The notes beneath the pieces are model-generated. The model saw only the letters and a list, made by a program, of their open reading frames with translations. It ran no database searches and was not told where the DNA came from. Positions 20,354 through 28,554 of a stretch of 62,352 nucleotides of DNA are shown here, piece after piece. This DNA comes from Pseudomonadota bacterium (GTDB taxonomy: Bacteria; Pseudomonadota; Gammaproteobacteria; Steroidobacterales; GCA-2729495). Where the stretch lies: contig CAUJHF010000059.1 in NCBI GenBank assembly GCA_963204745.1, positions 1 through 62,352 of the forward strand, given 5' to 3'. Made by a program: the position numbers and the translations under genes. Each line of letters begins with the position of its first letter. Positions within the stretch are counted from its first letter, which is position 1.

Positions 20354-20686
20354 TCAGTCGGGCAGCAATACAACACTGTCGACCACGCTTTCACCCGGAT
20401 TCGCAAGGCCGATCCTCACGCGCATGCCGGGCTTCAGCTCGCCAAGCGCGAGACCCGTACCCTGCGGCCAGGTCACGGTTGCCCGACCCGAAAGGCTGTA
20501 ATCAGTGCCGTTTGCGCGGATCTCCTTGGCCGGAACATCGACCGCTTCAATCCGGACCACCAGCTGCTCCGCAGGCTCACCGGCGAGCAGCACCGTGGAT
20601 GCCAGCAGCGAGCCAAGCGCCAGCGCCTTGATCAGCGCAACCGGGGCCCGGCGATAATTGTGTCGTTGCATGTTCGGTTTCCTCAC
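20354..20686 (-). CDS. Small secreted protein between pilY1 and pilE
   Basis: A 110-residue protein that I cannot name. Residues 15-37 (APVALIKALALGSLLASTVLLAG) look like a signal peptide. The rest is a small beta-rich domain (VVRIEAVDVPAKEIRANG, ALGELKPGMRVRIGL) resembling the short OB-like DUF5666-type repeats (weak impression). A GTG at 20686 overlaps the pilY1 TGA by four bases, so it is coupled to PilY1; an in-frame ATG at 20671 is the alternative. Its position implies a role with PilY1 or pilus assembly (inference). Confidence 0.7.
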   Translation of the reverse strand: MRKPNMQRHNYRRAPVALIKALALGSLLASTVLLAGEPAEQLVVRIEAVDVPAKEIRANGTDYSLSGRATVTWPQGTGLALGELKPGMRVRIGLANPGESVVDSVVLLPD

Positions 20687-23600
20687 TGGATTTCACGCCA
20701 GGACAGGCGCCCCTTCTGGTTGCCCGCATTCTCGATGGTCGTGTCGATCTTGCCCTTGCTGCCGCTGGCGTACTTGCATTCGATGTTGCCTGCTCCGCAG
20801 CCGCTGATGATGCCTGGCGTCTTGATGATGCCTTCCTTCGACTTGCGGCCGCTCGCTGCAACCAGCGGGCTGTTGGGATCATCCGGATCAAGGGGTACAA
20901 AGTCCTCGATGTCGAACGCATAGTCGCGGTTCAGGTCGAAGGGGGAAGACTCCAGACGGGACCCGGACTGGGCGTCCAGCTCCATCAGCCAGCTGTCACC
21001 GCCGGCCGAACACTCGTCGCCGGAGGGAATAACGGTCGTGAAGATGATTCTTCCGGCGCGCAATATCGGCGTGCTGACCTGGCGCTCGCCCGAAGTCGGC
21101 AGGTCAAGGTACCAGCCGTCGTCGTCATCCTCGATCACGTTGTTGGTGGTCACCCGGATCCCTTCGACATGGCCATCGAAGTTGATCACCTGTTCATTCA
21201 GCACTTCCTGTTCGACCAGAGTCGACCGTCCGGCTGTTGGCAGGACCAGTGTCGTTGCGCCCTTCTCGTTCTTGTCACGAATGGCATAAACCGTATTGGC
21301 GCCGGTACCCACACCGTTGTCGCCGTCCGCGAAATATCGGCCGGTACCGAAGTACACGAAGTAGCCGGCCGACGGGTTGATGCCCACCTCCGGTCGCGCG
21401 GTGATGGGCTGGCGATTGCCGGCCGTACACGGATCGCTGCTGCAGGCCGTATACAGGGGCGCCGGGGCGCCGCCACTGCTGAATGCCACGTGCCAGTCGG
21501 CCGGGTTGCTGCTGCTCAGATCAAACTTCCACATGTTGCCCTTGAGGTCGCCGGCATACACGAAATCCGTAATCCGGTCCGCATCGACGTCCACAGGTGT
21601 CGGGTTGGAAAGGCCGTTGTCGCCGCCAACGCCGGTATCGATCTCGCGGATGATCGCGCCAGTCTCCAGGTTGAGCACGAAGAGTTCTGCATTGCCGCCA
21701 CTGTTATAGCCATTCGCCACGATCGCAGCCCATTGGCCGTTGGCGAGACGCGCGATGGTCGGACCTGGGATTGCGACGCCCATGTTCGAGTCATCCGCCG
21801 AGGTGAACTCCCACATCACATCGCTGGCGGAAAAACTGTCGGGATCGGAGACATCCAGGGCGTAGATGCCCTTGCCACCGCCGCCCAGGCTGCCCAGCAG
21901 GATGGTCTTCCAGCCCCCAATGTAGGCATCCATGCCGCGCGGCGCACCGTCGTTGATCAAGCGGTGGTTGGAGTCGAAGGACGAATGCGTGAGCGCACTG
22001 AGCTGCGGATACACCACATTCGGCATGTAGGCCATCAGCTCCACGCCGGTCTCGGCGTTGAAACCGTGCAGCATGCCGTCGTTGGCGGCCACATAGACCG
22101 TGGGCGTGCGGCTGGTGTAGGCCGAGCTCTCCCGGTAAGTCAGATAGGAGCTGCCTTCCGTCCCCGGCAGGACATCAAAACCATAGTTTTGCTGGCCGAC
22201 GTAAGTCGGATCTGAATTCACGATATCGCCAAGCACCGAACTGCGCGGCCTGAAAGCGACACCATTTGGCGCTTCGTTGGAACGATCGCCACGCAGGTAC
22301 AGAAGGCGGTTTGCACCATTGCCGTCGGCCGTGCCGAATACATCCTTGTTCAGCTCGGTCTGCTGGCCGGCCGTCAGCTGGCCCCACTCGAAGACCCGGC
22401 CACGCGAACCGGAGGCCGCACCCGGATTGTAGGTATAGATGTTGCGATCGCCGGCAGCCGGCATTACCTCCGCCGCGTTCCAGCCGGTACGCGTGTTGCC
22501 GTTGCCGAGATCAAGTGACGGGACCGTTTCGCCTTCTTCAAGGTTGGCGATACTGCCATCATCGCCGATCGGATAGGCCAGCAGCTGTCCGCCCCAGTCC
22601 TTGCTCGAAAAACGCGCCTGGTAGATAAAGGTATCGGAGGAGAGTCGCGTCGAGTTGGTAGCCACCGAGGCGGCTGAACCGGTACGCCGGGCGATGTCCG
22701 CAAGCGCCGCCTGCAAGGCGATGGTCAGCGAATCCTGGTCATTGGCCTGGTAGTAGCGGCCGGTGCCGTATTCAGCAGCATCTGCCAGCATCTGGTTTGC
22801 CGCCGTAAAGCCCACCGTATAGGTTACGAGGTTCTGGCGGGGATCGTCGACATCATCAAAGCTCTTGCCGGTATCATCGTTCCCGGTGCGCATGTCGATG
22901 TCGTAGGCAAACTTCGCCATGTCATCGAGGTACAGGGAATCACCCTCATCGGTAGCAGCACCGGTCACGAAACCATCCGAGTACTGCGGAAAATTCGGAT
23001 AGTCCGAGGCCAGCGTATGCGGTGCCAGGTTATCCCAGTTTGGCAGCGCACGACTGGTGTCGGCAACGTCTGCAGGATCGTTGTTCGGAAAACTCGCATC
23101 CTGGGTCGGATAGCCGTCGGTGATGACGATGACGAAACTTTTCTGGCATCGATACCGGATCGGGCTCGTGTAGCTCACGTAGCTGTTGTAATAGCTGCCG
23201 AGACCGCGGAAATAGCGCGTAACCTCGTACAGCGTTTCGGCCAGCGGCGTCCAGGTGGTGGCGCTCAGGGCGGCAATCGAGTTATTGAGATCCGTCGTAC
23301 TCGCACCACAGCTCTCTATCACGCGGCCGCCGGCATCGGTATTGAAGCGCGTCAGGCCGAGGCGCAGATTGGCATTGTTGTTCACCACATCGGTGGCCAC
23401 GTTGCGGGCCACGGCCATGCGGTAGGTGTTCGGAATCTGTCCGCCGGTCAGGTTGGTGTTGTGGGCGTAAGTCTCGAACAGATAGTTGAGGTAGTTGCCG
23501 GAATAACGGGTATTGCGGCCGCCGACCGGATCCGGCAGGACCAGGCATTTGCTGACCCCGGCAGAATTCCTGCCCCGCACCCAACCGGATGCGCAGGTGC

Positions 23601-23865
23601 TGCGCGCAAGGTCTGAATGATAGACATTGCCATCGGTTGCGCTCCAGCCCCAGCTGGGATAGGTGACGCTGGAGTCAAAACCGGTGGCCCATATGATGTT
23701 GTTCATGCTGCCCGAGTTGTCGACCACCAGCATCACGTTCGGCGTGACGCCAGCAGCAATGAACAGTGGCATCTGGGCAATCGACACCGCGTTGCCCGCC
23801 TGGCTCATGGTCAGCAGGAAGGCGGCGAGAAAAGTGGACATCCTGGTCCGGAGAGAGCTGCGCAT
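20683..23865 (-). CDS. pilY1: Type IV pilus tip/assembly protein PilY1
   Basis: A 1060-residue secreted protein. After the signal peptide comes a von Willebrand A-like domain with the MIDAS motif D49-N-S51-G-S53. The C-terminal part is a beta-propeller of the PilY1 family, with an Asp-rich calcium-binding-type loop (DVDADRITDF) in the blade near GDLKGNMWKFDL. PilY1 sits at the pilus tip with minor pilins, regulates extension/retraction and can act in adhesion and surface sensing. I start at MRSSLRT (23865) because GGAGG stands eight bases upstream; an ATG at 23886 has a weaker site. Confidence 0.93.
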   Translation of the reverse strand: MRSSLRTRMSTFLAAFLLTMSQAGNAVSIAQMPLFIAAGVTPNVMLVVDNSGSMNNIIWATGFDSSVTYPSWGWSATDGNVYHSDLARSTCASGWVRGRNSAGVSKCLVLPDPVGGRNTRYSGNYLNYLFETYAHNTNLTGGQIPNTYRMAVARNVATDVVNNNANLRLGLTRFNTDAGGRVIESCGASTTDLNNSIAALSATTWTPLAETLYEVTRYFRGLGSYYNSYVSYTSPIRYRCQKSFVIVITDGYPTQDASFPNNDPADVADTSRALPNWDNLAPHTLASDYPNFPQYSDGFVTGAATDEGDSLYLDDMAKFAYDIDMRTGNDDTGKSFDDVDDPRQNLVTYTVGFTAANQMLADAAEYGTGRYYQANDQDSLTIALQAALADIARRTGSAASVATNSTRLSSDTFIYQARFSSKDWGGQLLAYPIGDDGSIANLEEGETVPSLDLGNGNTRTGWNAAEVMPAAGDRNIYTYNPGAASGSRGRVFEWGQLTAGQQTELNKDVFGTADGNGANRLLYLRGDRSNEAPNGVAFRPRSSVLGDIVNSDPTYVGQQNYGFDVLPGTEGSSYLTYRESSAYTSRTPTVYVAANDGMLHGFNAETGVELMAYMPNVVYPQLSALTHSSFDSNHRLINDGAPRGMDAYIGGWKTILLGSLGGGGKGIYALDVSDPDSFSASDVMWEFTSADDSNMGVAIPGPTIARLANGQWAAIVANGYNSGGNAELFVLNLETGAIIREIDTGVGGDNGLSNPTPVDVDADRITDFVYAGDLKGNMWKFDLSSSNPADWHVAFSSGGAPAPLYTACSSDPCTAGNRQPITARPEVGINPSAGYFVYFGTGRYFADGDNGVGTGANTVYAIRDKNEKGATTLVLPTAGRSTLVEQEVLNEQVINFDGHVEGIRVTTNNVIEDDDDGWYLDLPTSGERQVSTPILRAGRIIFTTVIPSGDECSAGGDSWLMELDAQSGSRLESSPFDLNRDYAFDIEDFVPLDPDDPNSPLVAASGRKSKEGIIKTPGIISGCGAGNIECKYASGSKGKIDTTIENAGNQKGRLSWREIQ

Positions 23866-23897
23866 ATCGTGCCTCCAATGGCTCATTCTGGGTCGCC

Positions 23898-24452
23898 TCA
23901 GCGCTTGAACGTGGTCTGCAATGTGACCCTGGCATTACCCGCCATGCCCACACCGCGCGCCGTCACGCGATAAAAAGTTGCTTCATCCACCGTGGCATCG
24001 GCAGCCAGGCTTTCGCCCGGCGTCGGCACGCGTGGCAACTGCTCGACGATGTAATCTGCTGTGGCGCCGCCGAGATCCTCCATCGCAGCATCAAGAGCTG
24101 CATCGGCATGAACGGCCGCGGCGCTGTTCCAGTCCAGGCTTTCCCAGAGCGGCATGTCGTCTGGATCGGCCGGCTTGTACAGGCCACCGTTCGCACCGCC
24201 AAATACCGGAATCACCGCAGCCTGGGCGATATCTTCACCGGAGCGCAGCGCAGCCTCGGCCGCCTGGAAAGCCACGTTACGATCCTGGGTATTGCCGGTC
24301 ATCCGCTCTTCGAGCAGCGTCATGCGGGCACTGGCCGTTGCGAGCAGCGTCAGCACGAGCAGCATGACCAGTGCGATAACCATCGCGGCACCACGCTGGG
24401 CCTGACGGCCATTCCGCACCAGGGATTCTCTGAGGTCTGATTGCATGTTCAT
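23898..24452 (-). CDS. pilX: Type IV pilus minor pilin PilX
   Basis: A 184-residue minor pilin. It has the PilX N-terminus QRGAAMVIALVMLLVLTLLATASARMTLLEERMTGN with a class III-like leader and one membrane helix, followed by the AFQAAEAALRSGE helix typical of PilX/GspK-like proteins. PilX takes part in the minor pilin complex that primes pilus assembly together with PilV, PilW, PilE, FimU/FimT and PilY1. Its start overlaps the stop of pilW (ATGA). Confidence 0.9.
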   Translation of the reverse strand: MNMQSDLRESLVRNGRQAQRGAAMVIALVMLLVLTLLATASARMTLLEERMTGNTQDRNVAFQAAEAALRSGEDIAQAAVIPVFGGANGGLYKPADPDDMPLWESLDWNSAAAVHADAALDAAMEDLGGATADYIVEQLPRVPTPGESLAADATVDEATFYRVTARGVGMAGNARVTLQTTFKR

Positions 24453-25501
24453 GACAAGCGGTTTCTCACTGCCACAGTAAAGCTCACGACCTGCCGCAGA
24501 CGACCGTCGCTGAACGGGCCGACCGCCGCTTCGTCGAGCAGAACGAAGGTGCGCGGATCGGCGTCAGCCACCTGTTCACGCACACTGGATACCAGCAGGG
24601 CAACCTGCAGGCTGACGACGTTGTTCCAGTTGACTACCGTGTCGGCAGTCCGGTACAGGTCGGGCACCTGGTCGTTGCCGATGGTGTCTTCGCCATACAG
24701 GATCTGCATGTCTTCGACGCCCTCGGCGAGTTCCTGCGGGTCACCGGTGCCGACACGCCGCCAGAGACCCGGAATCCCCTGGGCGTTGGCGCGTATGAAG
24801 TAGGTGGTGGTGCGCAGCGTAAAGAGCTGCGCGCCGGCGGTGTAACGGCGGGCAAGATTCTTGCTGCTGTTGCCCGGCGCACCGCCTCCGGCATCGTGGG
24901 CGATGGTGCCGGTACCTGCATCGAAACCGGTAACCTCGAATATCGCCGACCCCCCGCAATCGGTGACCAGCATGATATCGCCGGTAGTCGGCGTGTCCGG
25001 CGCAGCCGGGTCGAGATCAATGACCGTCACCGGATCGCTGGAACTGTTCACCATGTTGGCGGTGAGCTGCAGATCCGGACTGTCGACGGTACGAATCACC
25101 AGCACATCGGTATCTGCAACGACGACGTTGCCGCCTGTCGTGACTTCTCCGGGCAGATCGGCGCTCACCACGTCTTCGAAGCCTTCGACATGCCGGGCGT
25201 AGTTGTTGAGAAAGTCGGCCGGGTTGTTGAGCGTATTGACGACGGTACCCAGGTCGCGCAGACAACCGCGGAAGCCGGCCATCTGCAGATCCCGCTGGAT
25301 CAGCTGTGTGGCGTAGCGCGAGACTTCCTGCCGGCCGCTAAGGCCCCCTTGCATGTCGTTCTGGCGCTTGGTGCTCAGGTAGATCTGCACAACGGCACCT
25401 GTAACGATGATGCCGAGCGTCACGGCAATCATGATCTCGACCAGACCGATGCCGCGCTGGCGCCTGATTCCGGTTGAAGCCTGCCTGTTGAAGCTGTTCA
25501 T
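24449..25501 (-). CDS. pilW: Type IV pilus minor pilin PilW
   Basis: A 350-residue protein with the prepilin-type segment RGIGLVEIMIAVTLGIIVTGAVVQIYLSTK and the conserved GGLSGRQEVSRYATQLIQRDLQMAGFRGC that follows in PilW proteins. The C-terminal domain is large and beta-rich with scattered cysteines, and ends with the DPRTFVLLDEAAVGPFSDGRLRQVVSFTVAVRNR pattern seen in this family. It overlaps both neighbours by four bases, showing one transcription and translation unit. Confidence 0.92.
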   Translation of the reverse strand: MNSFNRQASTGIRRQRGIGLVEIMIAVTLGIIVTGAVVQIYLSTKRQNDMQGGLSGRQEVSRYATQLIQRDLQMAGFRGCLRDLGTVVNTLNNPADFLNNYARHVEGFEDVVSADLPGEVTTGGNVVVADTDVLVIRTVDSPDLQLTANMVNSSSDPVTVIDLDPAAPDTPTTGDIMLVTDCGGSAIFEVTGFDAGTGTIAHDAGGGAPGNSSKNLARRYTAGAQLFTLRTTTYFIRANAQGIPGLWRRVGTGDPQELAEGVEDMQILYGEDTIGNDQVPDLYRTADTVVNWNNVVSLQVALLVSSVREQVADADPRTFVLLDEAAVGPFSDGRLRQVVSFTVAVRNRLS

Positions 25502-25965
25502 AGCGTCGTACTCAGCACCAGCGACATGGCACGGCTGTCGTCCGGGTTCATGTCAGAGGCATCCGTCCACTGCACCGTGATCGTTGCGACATTGGTGTTG
25601 TCGACCTGAACCGCACCCTTGCCGGATGGCAGGCCTGCCTCAAGCGCATCCTTCCAGGCGTTCAGGTCATCGCCTTCGACGCCACCCACGCCCGGAGCGG
25701 CACCCATCGCCAGGTTGTATACCTTGCCGGGACCGATGGCCCTGTTGCGGTTGGCACGCATGCGCTCGAGTATGTCCTGCGCAAGCGTGGTGGCGACGAA
25801 GCGCTCGCCGGAACTGTTGCTGTTCTGTACGCTGGTCAGCTGCAGGCCGGCAAGACCGAGCAGGCCGATCGAAACCAGCACGACCGTGATCAGTACTTCG
25901 ATGAGAGTGATGCCCGACTGGTGCCGGATATGTCCTGGAATCTTCACGACAGGGTTCCTGTTCAT
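25498..25965 (-). CDS. pilV: Type IV pilus modification/minor pilin PilV
   Basis: A 155-residue minor pilin. The prepilin segment is HQSGITLIEVLITVVLVSIGLLGLAGLQLTSVQN, followed by FVATTLAQDILERMRANR, both conserved in PilV. I choose the ATG at 25965 instead of the one at 25974 because it makes the same 4-base ATGA overlap with the upstream fimT stop that links the other genes of this operon. Confidence 0.9.
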   Translation of the reverse strand: MNRNPVVKIPGHIRHQSGITLIEVLITVVLVSIGLLGLAGLQLTSVQNSNSSGERFVATTLAQDILERMRANRNRAIGPGKVYNLAMGAAPGVGGVEGDDLNAWKDALEAGLPSGKGAVQVDNTNVATITVQWTDASDMNPDDSRAMSLVLSTTL

Positions 25966-26540
25966 GTTCCACACGCAACATGGCTGAGCGTGGCCCGTCC
26001 CTGCGGATTGATGACGATCTGCCGGTTCTGGTCGCCCGTGCAGTCGGGAACGGCCAGCATGAACGACACCTGGCCACCGCTGAGAAAGCCGCTGGGGGTA
26101 TAGGAGACAAAATTCGTATTGCTGGCGAGCGTCGCGTCGCCGGACAGGGCCGGCAATACGCGCAGCACGGTATCGGGCGGTACCGCCGCATCGTCCACGG
26201 TACCGAGGGTTCCGGCAGCGTCAGTAAATACGATCCAGCCCGGCGTCCAGAAGGTAAACAGGCCGCCGACAGCGTCGCAGCTCGCACCGTCGGTACTCGC
26301 ACAGACAGACACCGGAATGCCGCGGGTTACCGCTTCGTTGCGCGCGAGCGCCAGCGCACCGACCAGTGCATTGCTCTGTTCGGCGGCGCGGTTGTTCTGC
26401 AGAAAATCACGAAAGGCAGGAATGGCCATCGCACTGAGGATCGCCACGATGGACAGTGCGGCCAGCAGCTCGATGGCCGTCATGCCCCGGTGGTCTGAAA
26501 CCAGGCCGGTACGTTGCGTATGCAGGCAGGAACGAAACAC
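25962..26540 (-). CDS. fimT: Minor pilin FimT/FimU (GspH family)
   Basis: A 192-residue pseudopilin-like protein, first in the minor pilin operon. The processing site is HRG/MTAIELLAALSIVAILSAM, with Glu at the fifth mature position, and the helix runs into IPAFRDFLQNNRAAEQSNALVGALALARNEAVTRG, the GspH/FimT signature. The rest is a GspH-like beta domain with paired cysteines. The frame opens with a GTG preceded by GGAG. Whether it is FimT or FimU in function cannot be decided here; some FimT proteins bind DNA during natural transformation. Confidence 0.88.
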   Translation of the reverse strand: MFRSCLHTQRTGLVSDHRGMTAIELLAALSIVAILSAMAIPAFRDFLQNNRAAEQSNALVGALALARNEAVTRGIPVSVCASTDGASCDAVGGLFTFWTPGWIVFTDAAGTLGTVDDAAVPPDTVLRVLPALSGDATLASNTNFVSYTPSGFLSGGQVSFMLAVPDCTGDQNRQIVINPQGRATLSHVACGT

Positions 26541-26738
26541 CCGTCATCTCCGCGTCTTCCAGATGGGTGCAACTATGGCGATTGAGGCCCGGGGAGACCG
26601 TGACGCACTTCCGTTTTCCACGGAAATATCCATTCTTTTCATCAACTTACAACCGCTCATCGGCGAAAACGACCGCTTGTCCCTTATGTTGCAAGGACAT
26701 GCTAGCCTTGCCCGCCCTGCTGAATGGAGACCATGACC

Positions 26739-27020
26739 ATGACCAAAGCGAGCGCCCGCCACATCCTCGTCGACGACAAAAGCAGCTGCGAAGCCCTGAA
26801 GTCCCGCATCGAGGCGGGTGAGGACTTTGCCGGTATCGCCCGCGAACACTCCAACTGTCCGTCCGGGCAGCAGGGTGGTGACCTCGGCGAGTTCCGGCCC
26901 GGGCAGATGGTCAAGGAGTTCGACCAGGTGGTGTTCAGCGCCGAGGTCGGCAAGGTGCACGGTCCGGTACAGACACAGTTTGGCTACCACCTGATCGAAA
27001 TCACACAACGCACGAGCTGA
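26739..27020 (+). CDS. ppiC: Parvulin-type peptidyl-prolyl cis-trans isomerase
   Basis: A 93-residue single-domain parvulin, close in length and layout to E. coli PpiC: KASARHILVDDKSSCEALK at the start, DFAGIAREHSNCPSGQQGGDLGEFRPGQMV in the middle, and GPVQTQFGYHLIEI at the end. These hold the active-site His, Cys and His residues. No signal peptide, so it is cytoplasmic. Three in-frame ATGs lie within 15 bases; the third (26739) aligns with PpiC. It is divergent from the pilin operon. Confidence 0.93.
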   Translation: MTKASARHILVDDKSSCEALKSRIEAGEDFAGIAREHSNCPSGQQGGDLGEFRPGQMVKEFDQVVFSAEVGKVHGPVQTQFGYHLIEITQRTS

Positions 27021-27036
27021 TAGCTGCCCGCCTGTC

Positions 27037-27651
27037 ATGAGAACGGAGCGGCAATTTGTGCTCGGCGTGGATCTCGACGGCGTGGTCGCGGATTTCGCGC
27101 GCGGGCTGAAGCCTGTCGCTGCCGAGTGGCTCGGCCTCGCCGAGCAGCAACTGACCGATGAGATCAGTTATGGCTTTGGCGAATGGGGACTGGAGGCCGC
27201 CGGGGGCTACGATGCCCTGCATCGTTTTGCGGTGAAGGAACGCGAGCTGTTCGCCCGCCTGCCGCCGGTCAGCGGGGCGCCGGCGGCATTGCGCCGCCTG
27301 GACACCATCCCGGAAGTCCGCATCCGGATCATCACCCACCGTCTGTACATCCACTGGTTCCACAAGGAAGCGATCCGGCAAACCACGGAATGGCTGGAAC
27401 GGCACGGCATTCCCTACTGGGACCTCTGCTTCATGCGCGACAAGGCAGCCGTCGGTGCCGACCTGTATCTGGAAGACAGTCCCGACAACATCAGGGCGCT
27501 GCGCGCCACCGGTCATGAAACCATCGTGGTCGTGAATTCAACCAATCGAGACTTGCCGCCGCCACGCGCCACTGACTGGGACGGCATTGAGCAGCTGGTG
27601 CGGGAGCGCGTCGCGCGCTGGCGCGCGTCACTGCAGGAACGCCTTCCGTAG
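27037..27651 (+). CDS. HAD-family 5'(3')-deoxyribonucleotidase-like protein (NT5C type)
   Basis: A 204-residue protein of the NT5C branch of the HAD superfamily. Motif I is DLDGVVADF (nucleophile and acid Asp), motif II is in RIITHRL (Thr in place of the usual Ser/Thr) and motif IV is LYLEDSPDNI. Family members remove phosphate from deoxynucleoside monophosphates, though bacterial members are often untested. It follows the parvulin gene by 16 bases. The final codons (ERLP-stop) lie inside a 15-bp tandem repeat of the adjoining REP-like element, so the C-terminus may have been reset by that element. Confidence 0.75.
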   Translation: MRTERQFVLGVDLDGVVADFARGLKPVAAEWLGLAEQQLTDEISYGFGEWGLEAAGGYDALHRFAVKERELFARLPPVSGAPAALRRLDTIPEVRIRIITHRLYIHWFHKEAIRQTTEWLERHGIPYWDLCFMRDKAAVGADLYLEDSPDNIRALRATGHETIVVVNSTNRDLPPPRATDWDGIEQLVRERVARWRASLQERLP

Positions 27652-27729
27652 GAGCGCCTTCCGTAGGAGCGCCTTCAGGCGCGATGTTCAGGGGCAAGAA
27701 GAATCGCGCCTGAAGGCGCTCCTACGGAA
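27641..27729. repeat. REP-like palindrome with 15-bp tandem duplication
   Basis: The left arm (27659-27685, core GTAGGAGCGCCTTCAGGCG) and right arm (27703-27729) are perfect 27-nt inverted copies around a 17-base loop. The preceding 15 bp GCCTTCCGTAGGAGC occurs twice in tandem (27641-27655, 27656-27670). The core matches the element at the left window edge apart from G/C swaps in the stem. The structure may also end or stabilise the upstream transcript. Confidence 0.85.
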
Positions 27730-27810
27730 AGCGTTCCGACGGCAAAAGCGCACGCTTCGGCAGGATTGTTGACTTGTTGGGCACGGCGGCGCGGCGCAGG
27801 ATTTGCCGAA

Positions 27811-28077
27811 ATGATTTCCCGCCTCATCGCCGCCTGGCCCCTGGAACGCTATCAGCTGTGGCTCACCTACGCCGATGGCACCGAAGGTGCCATCGACCTT
27901 GAGGAACAACTGGCACCCTGGTCGCTGGAAACATTGCGCGATGTCCGCGAGTTCCGGAAACTGCGCATCGATCGCAGCCGCAGCCTGATCGTCTGGCCCA
28001 GCGGGGTCGATCTGGATGCGCATACCCTGTACCGGGAACTCAGACGCCGGCGCTGCCGGAAAACGGCTGGCAGATGA
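27811..28077 (+). CDS. DUF2442 family protein
   Basis: An 88-residue protein that matches DUF2442: YQLWLTYADGTEGAIDL near the start, then LRDVREFRKLRIDRSRSLIVWPSGVDLDAHTLY with the typical W-P-x-G-x-D-L-D-x-x-x-LY ending. Members are often found next to toxin-like DUF4160 genes, but none is present here. AGGA stands nine bases before the ATG. The frame is open further upstream to 27766 but that part has no family match. Confidence 0.75.
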   Translation: MISRLIAAWPLERYQLWLTYADGTEGAIDLEEQLAPWSLETLRDVREFRKLRIDRSRSLIVWPSGVDLDAHTLYRELRRRRCRKTAGR

Positions 28078-28107
28078 TCCTGGCGACCCCATGCAATAAT
28101 TCCGCGC

Positions 28108-28485
28108 ATGTCCGGAACCCCTGCGAACTCGCGCGATCATGGCGTACGAGTGGTACGTCGCGACGAGATCAGCCATGGCGGTGCCGGAGATCTTGCTGTT
28201 CGGCTCGTAGCCGAACTCAGCCACGCACCAAGCGGCCACGGCACAGTGGCCGCCAGCAGTCTGGAACTTGCTCCCGGCACCAGTCAGGAGCCCTGTCACC
28301 AACGGCCCACCGACAGCGTCATCTGCGTGATCAGCGGTCAGGCCACGATCCGCTGGGGCGAGCGCCTGGAGTGCTGTTGCACGGCCGGGCCCGGCGATCT
28401 GATTTTCATCGCGGCCCGGGTCCCGCATCAGGAAGAAAATGCCAGCCGCACAGAAGCGCTGCACTATCTGCTGCTGACCGTCTAA
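28108..28485 (+). CDS. Cupin-domain protein
   Basis: A 125-residue single-domain cupin. The first conserved motif is degenerate (PGTSQEPCHQRPTDSVICVISGQATIRWG) and the second is PGDLIFIAARVPHQEEN, giving possible metal ligands H and H. Two adjacent cysteines (ECCC) are unusual in the loop before motif 2. Such small cupins bind metals or small ligands and have many roles; none can be assigned. The stop is followed immediately by a long hairpin shared with the convergent molybdenum hydroxylase gene. Confidence 0.75.
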   Translation: MSGTPANSRDHGVRVVRRDEISHGGAGDLAVRLVAELSHAPSGHGTVAASSLELAPGTSQEPCHQRPTDSVICVISGQATIRWGERLECCCTAGPGDLIFIAARVPHQEENASRTEALHYLLLTV

Positions 28486-28487
28486 AA

Positions 28488-28544
28488 ATAAAAGCTGCCG
28501 GATTTATTTTGTCCATGAGAAAAAATAAATCCGGCAGCTTTTAT
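28488..28544. terminator. Long perfect hairpin, likely bidirectional terminator
   Basis: A 23-nt arm (28488-28510, with AAAAGCTGCCGGATTTATTT inside) is perfectly repeated inverted at 28522-28544 around an 11-base loop. It lies exactly between two convergent genes. The GC core GCTGCCGG is flanked by A-rich and T-rich stretches on both strands, as in bidirectional intrinsic terminators. A short extra copy GCGGCAGCTTTCAGG follows. A mobile element origin (MITE-like) is the alternative. Confidence 0.75.
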
Positions 28545-28554
28545 GCGGCAGCTT

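Noticed and set aside
26609..26625. TTCCGT/ACGGAA inverted repeat between fimT and ppiC
   Set aside because: Six-base arms with a 5-base loop are weak and lack support from position.
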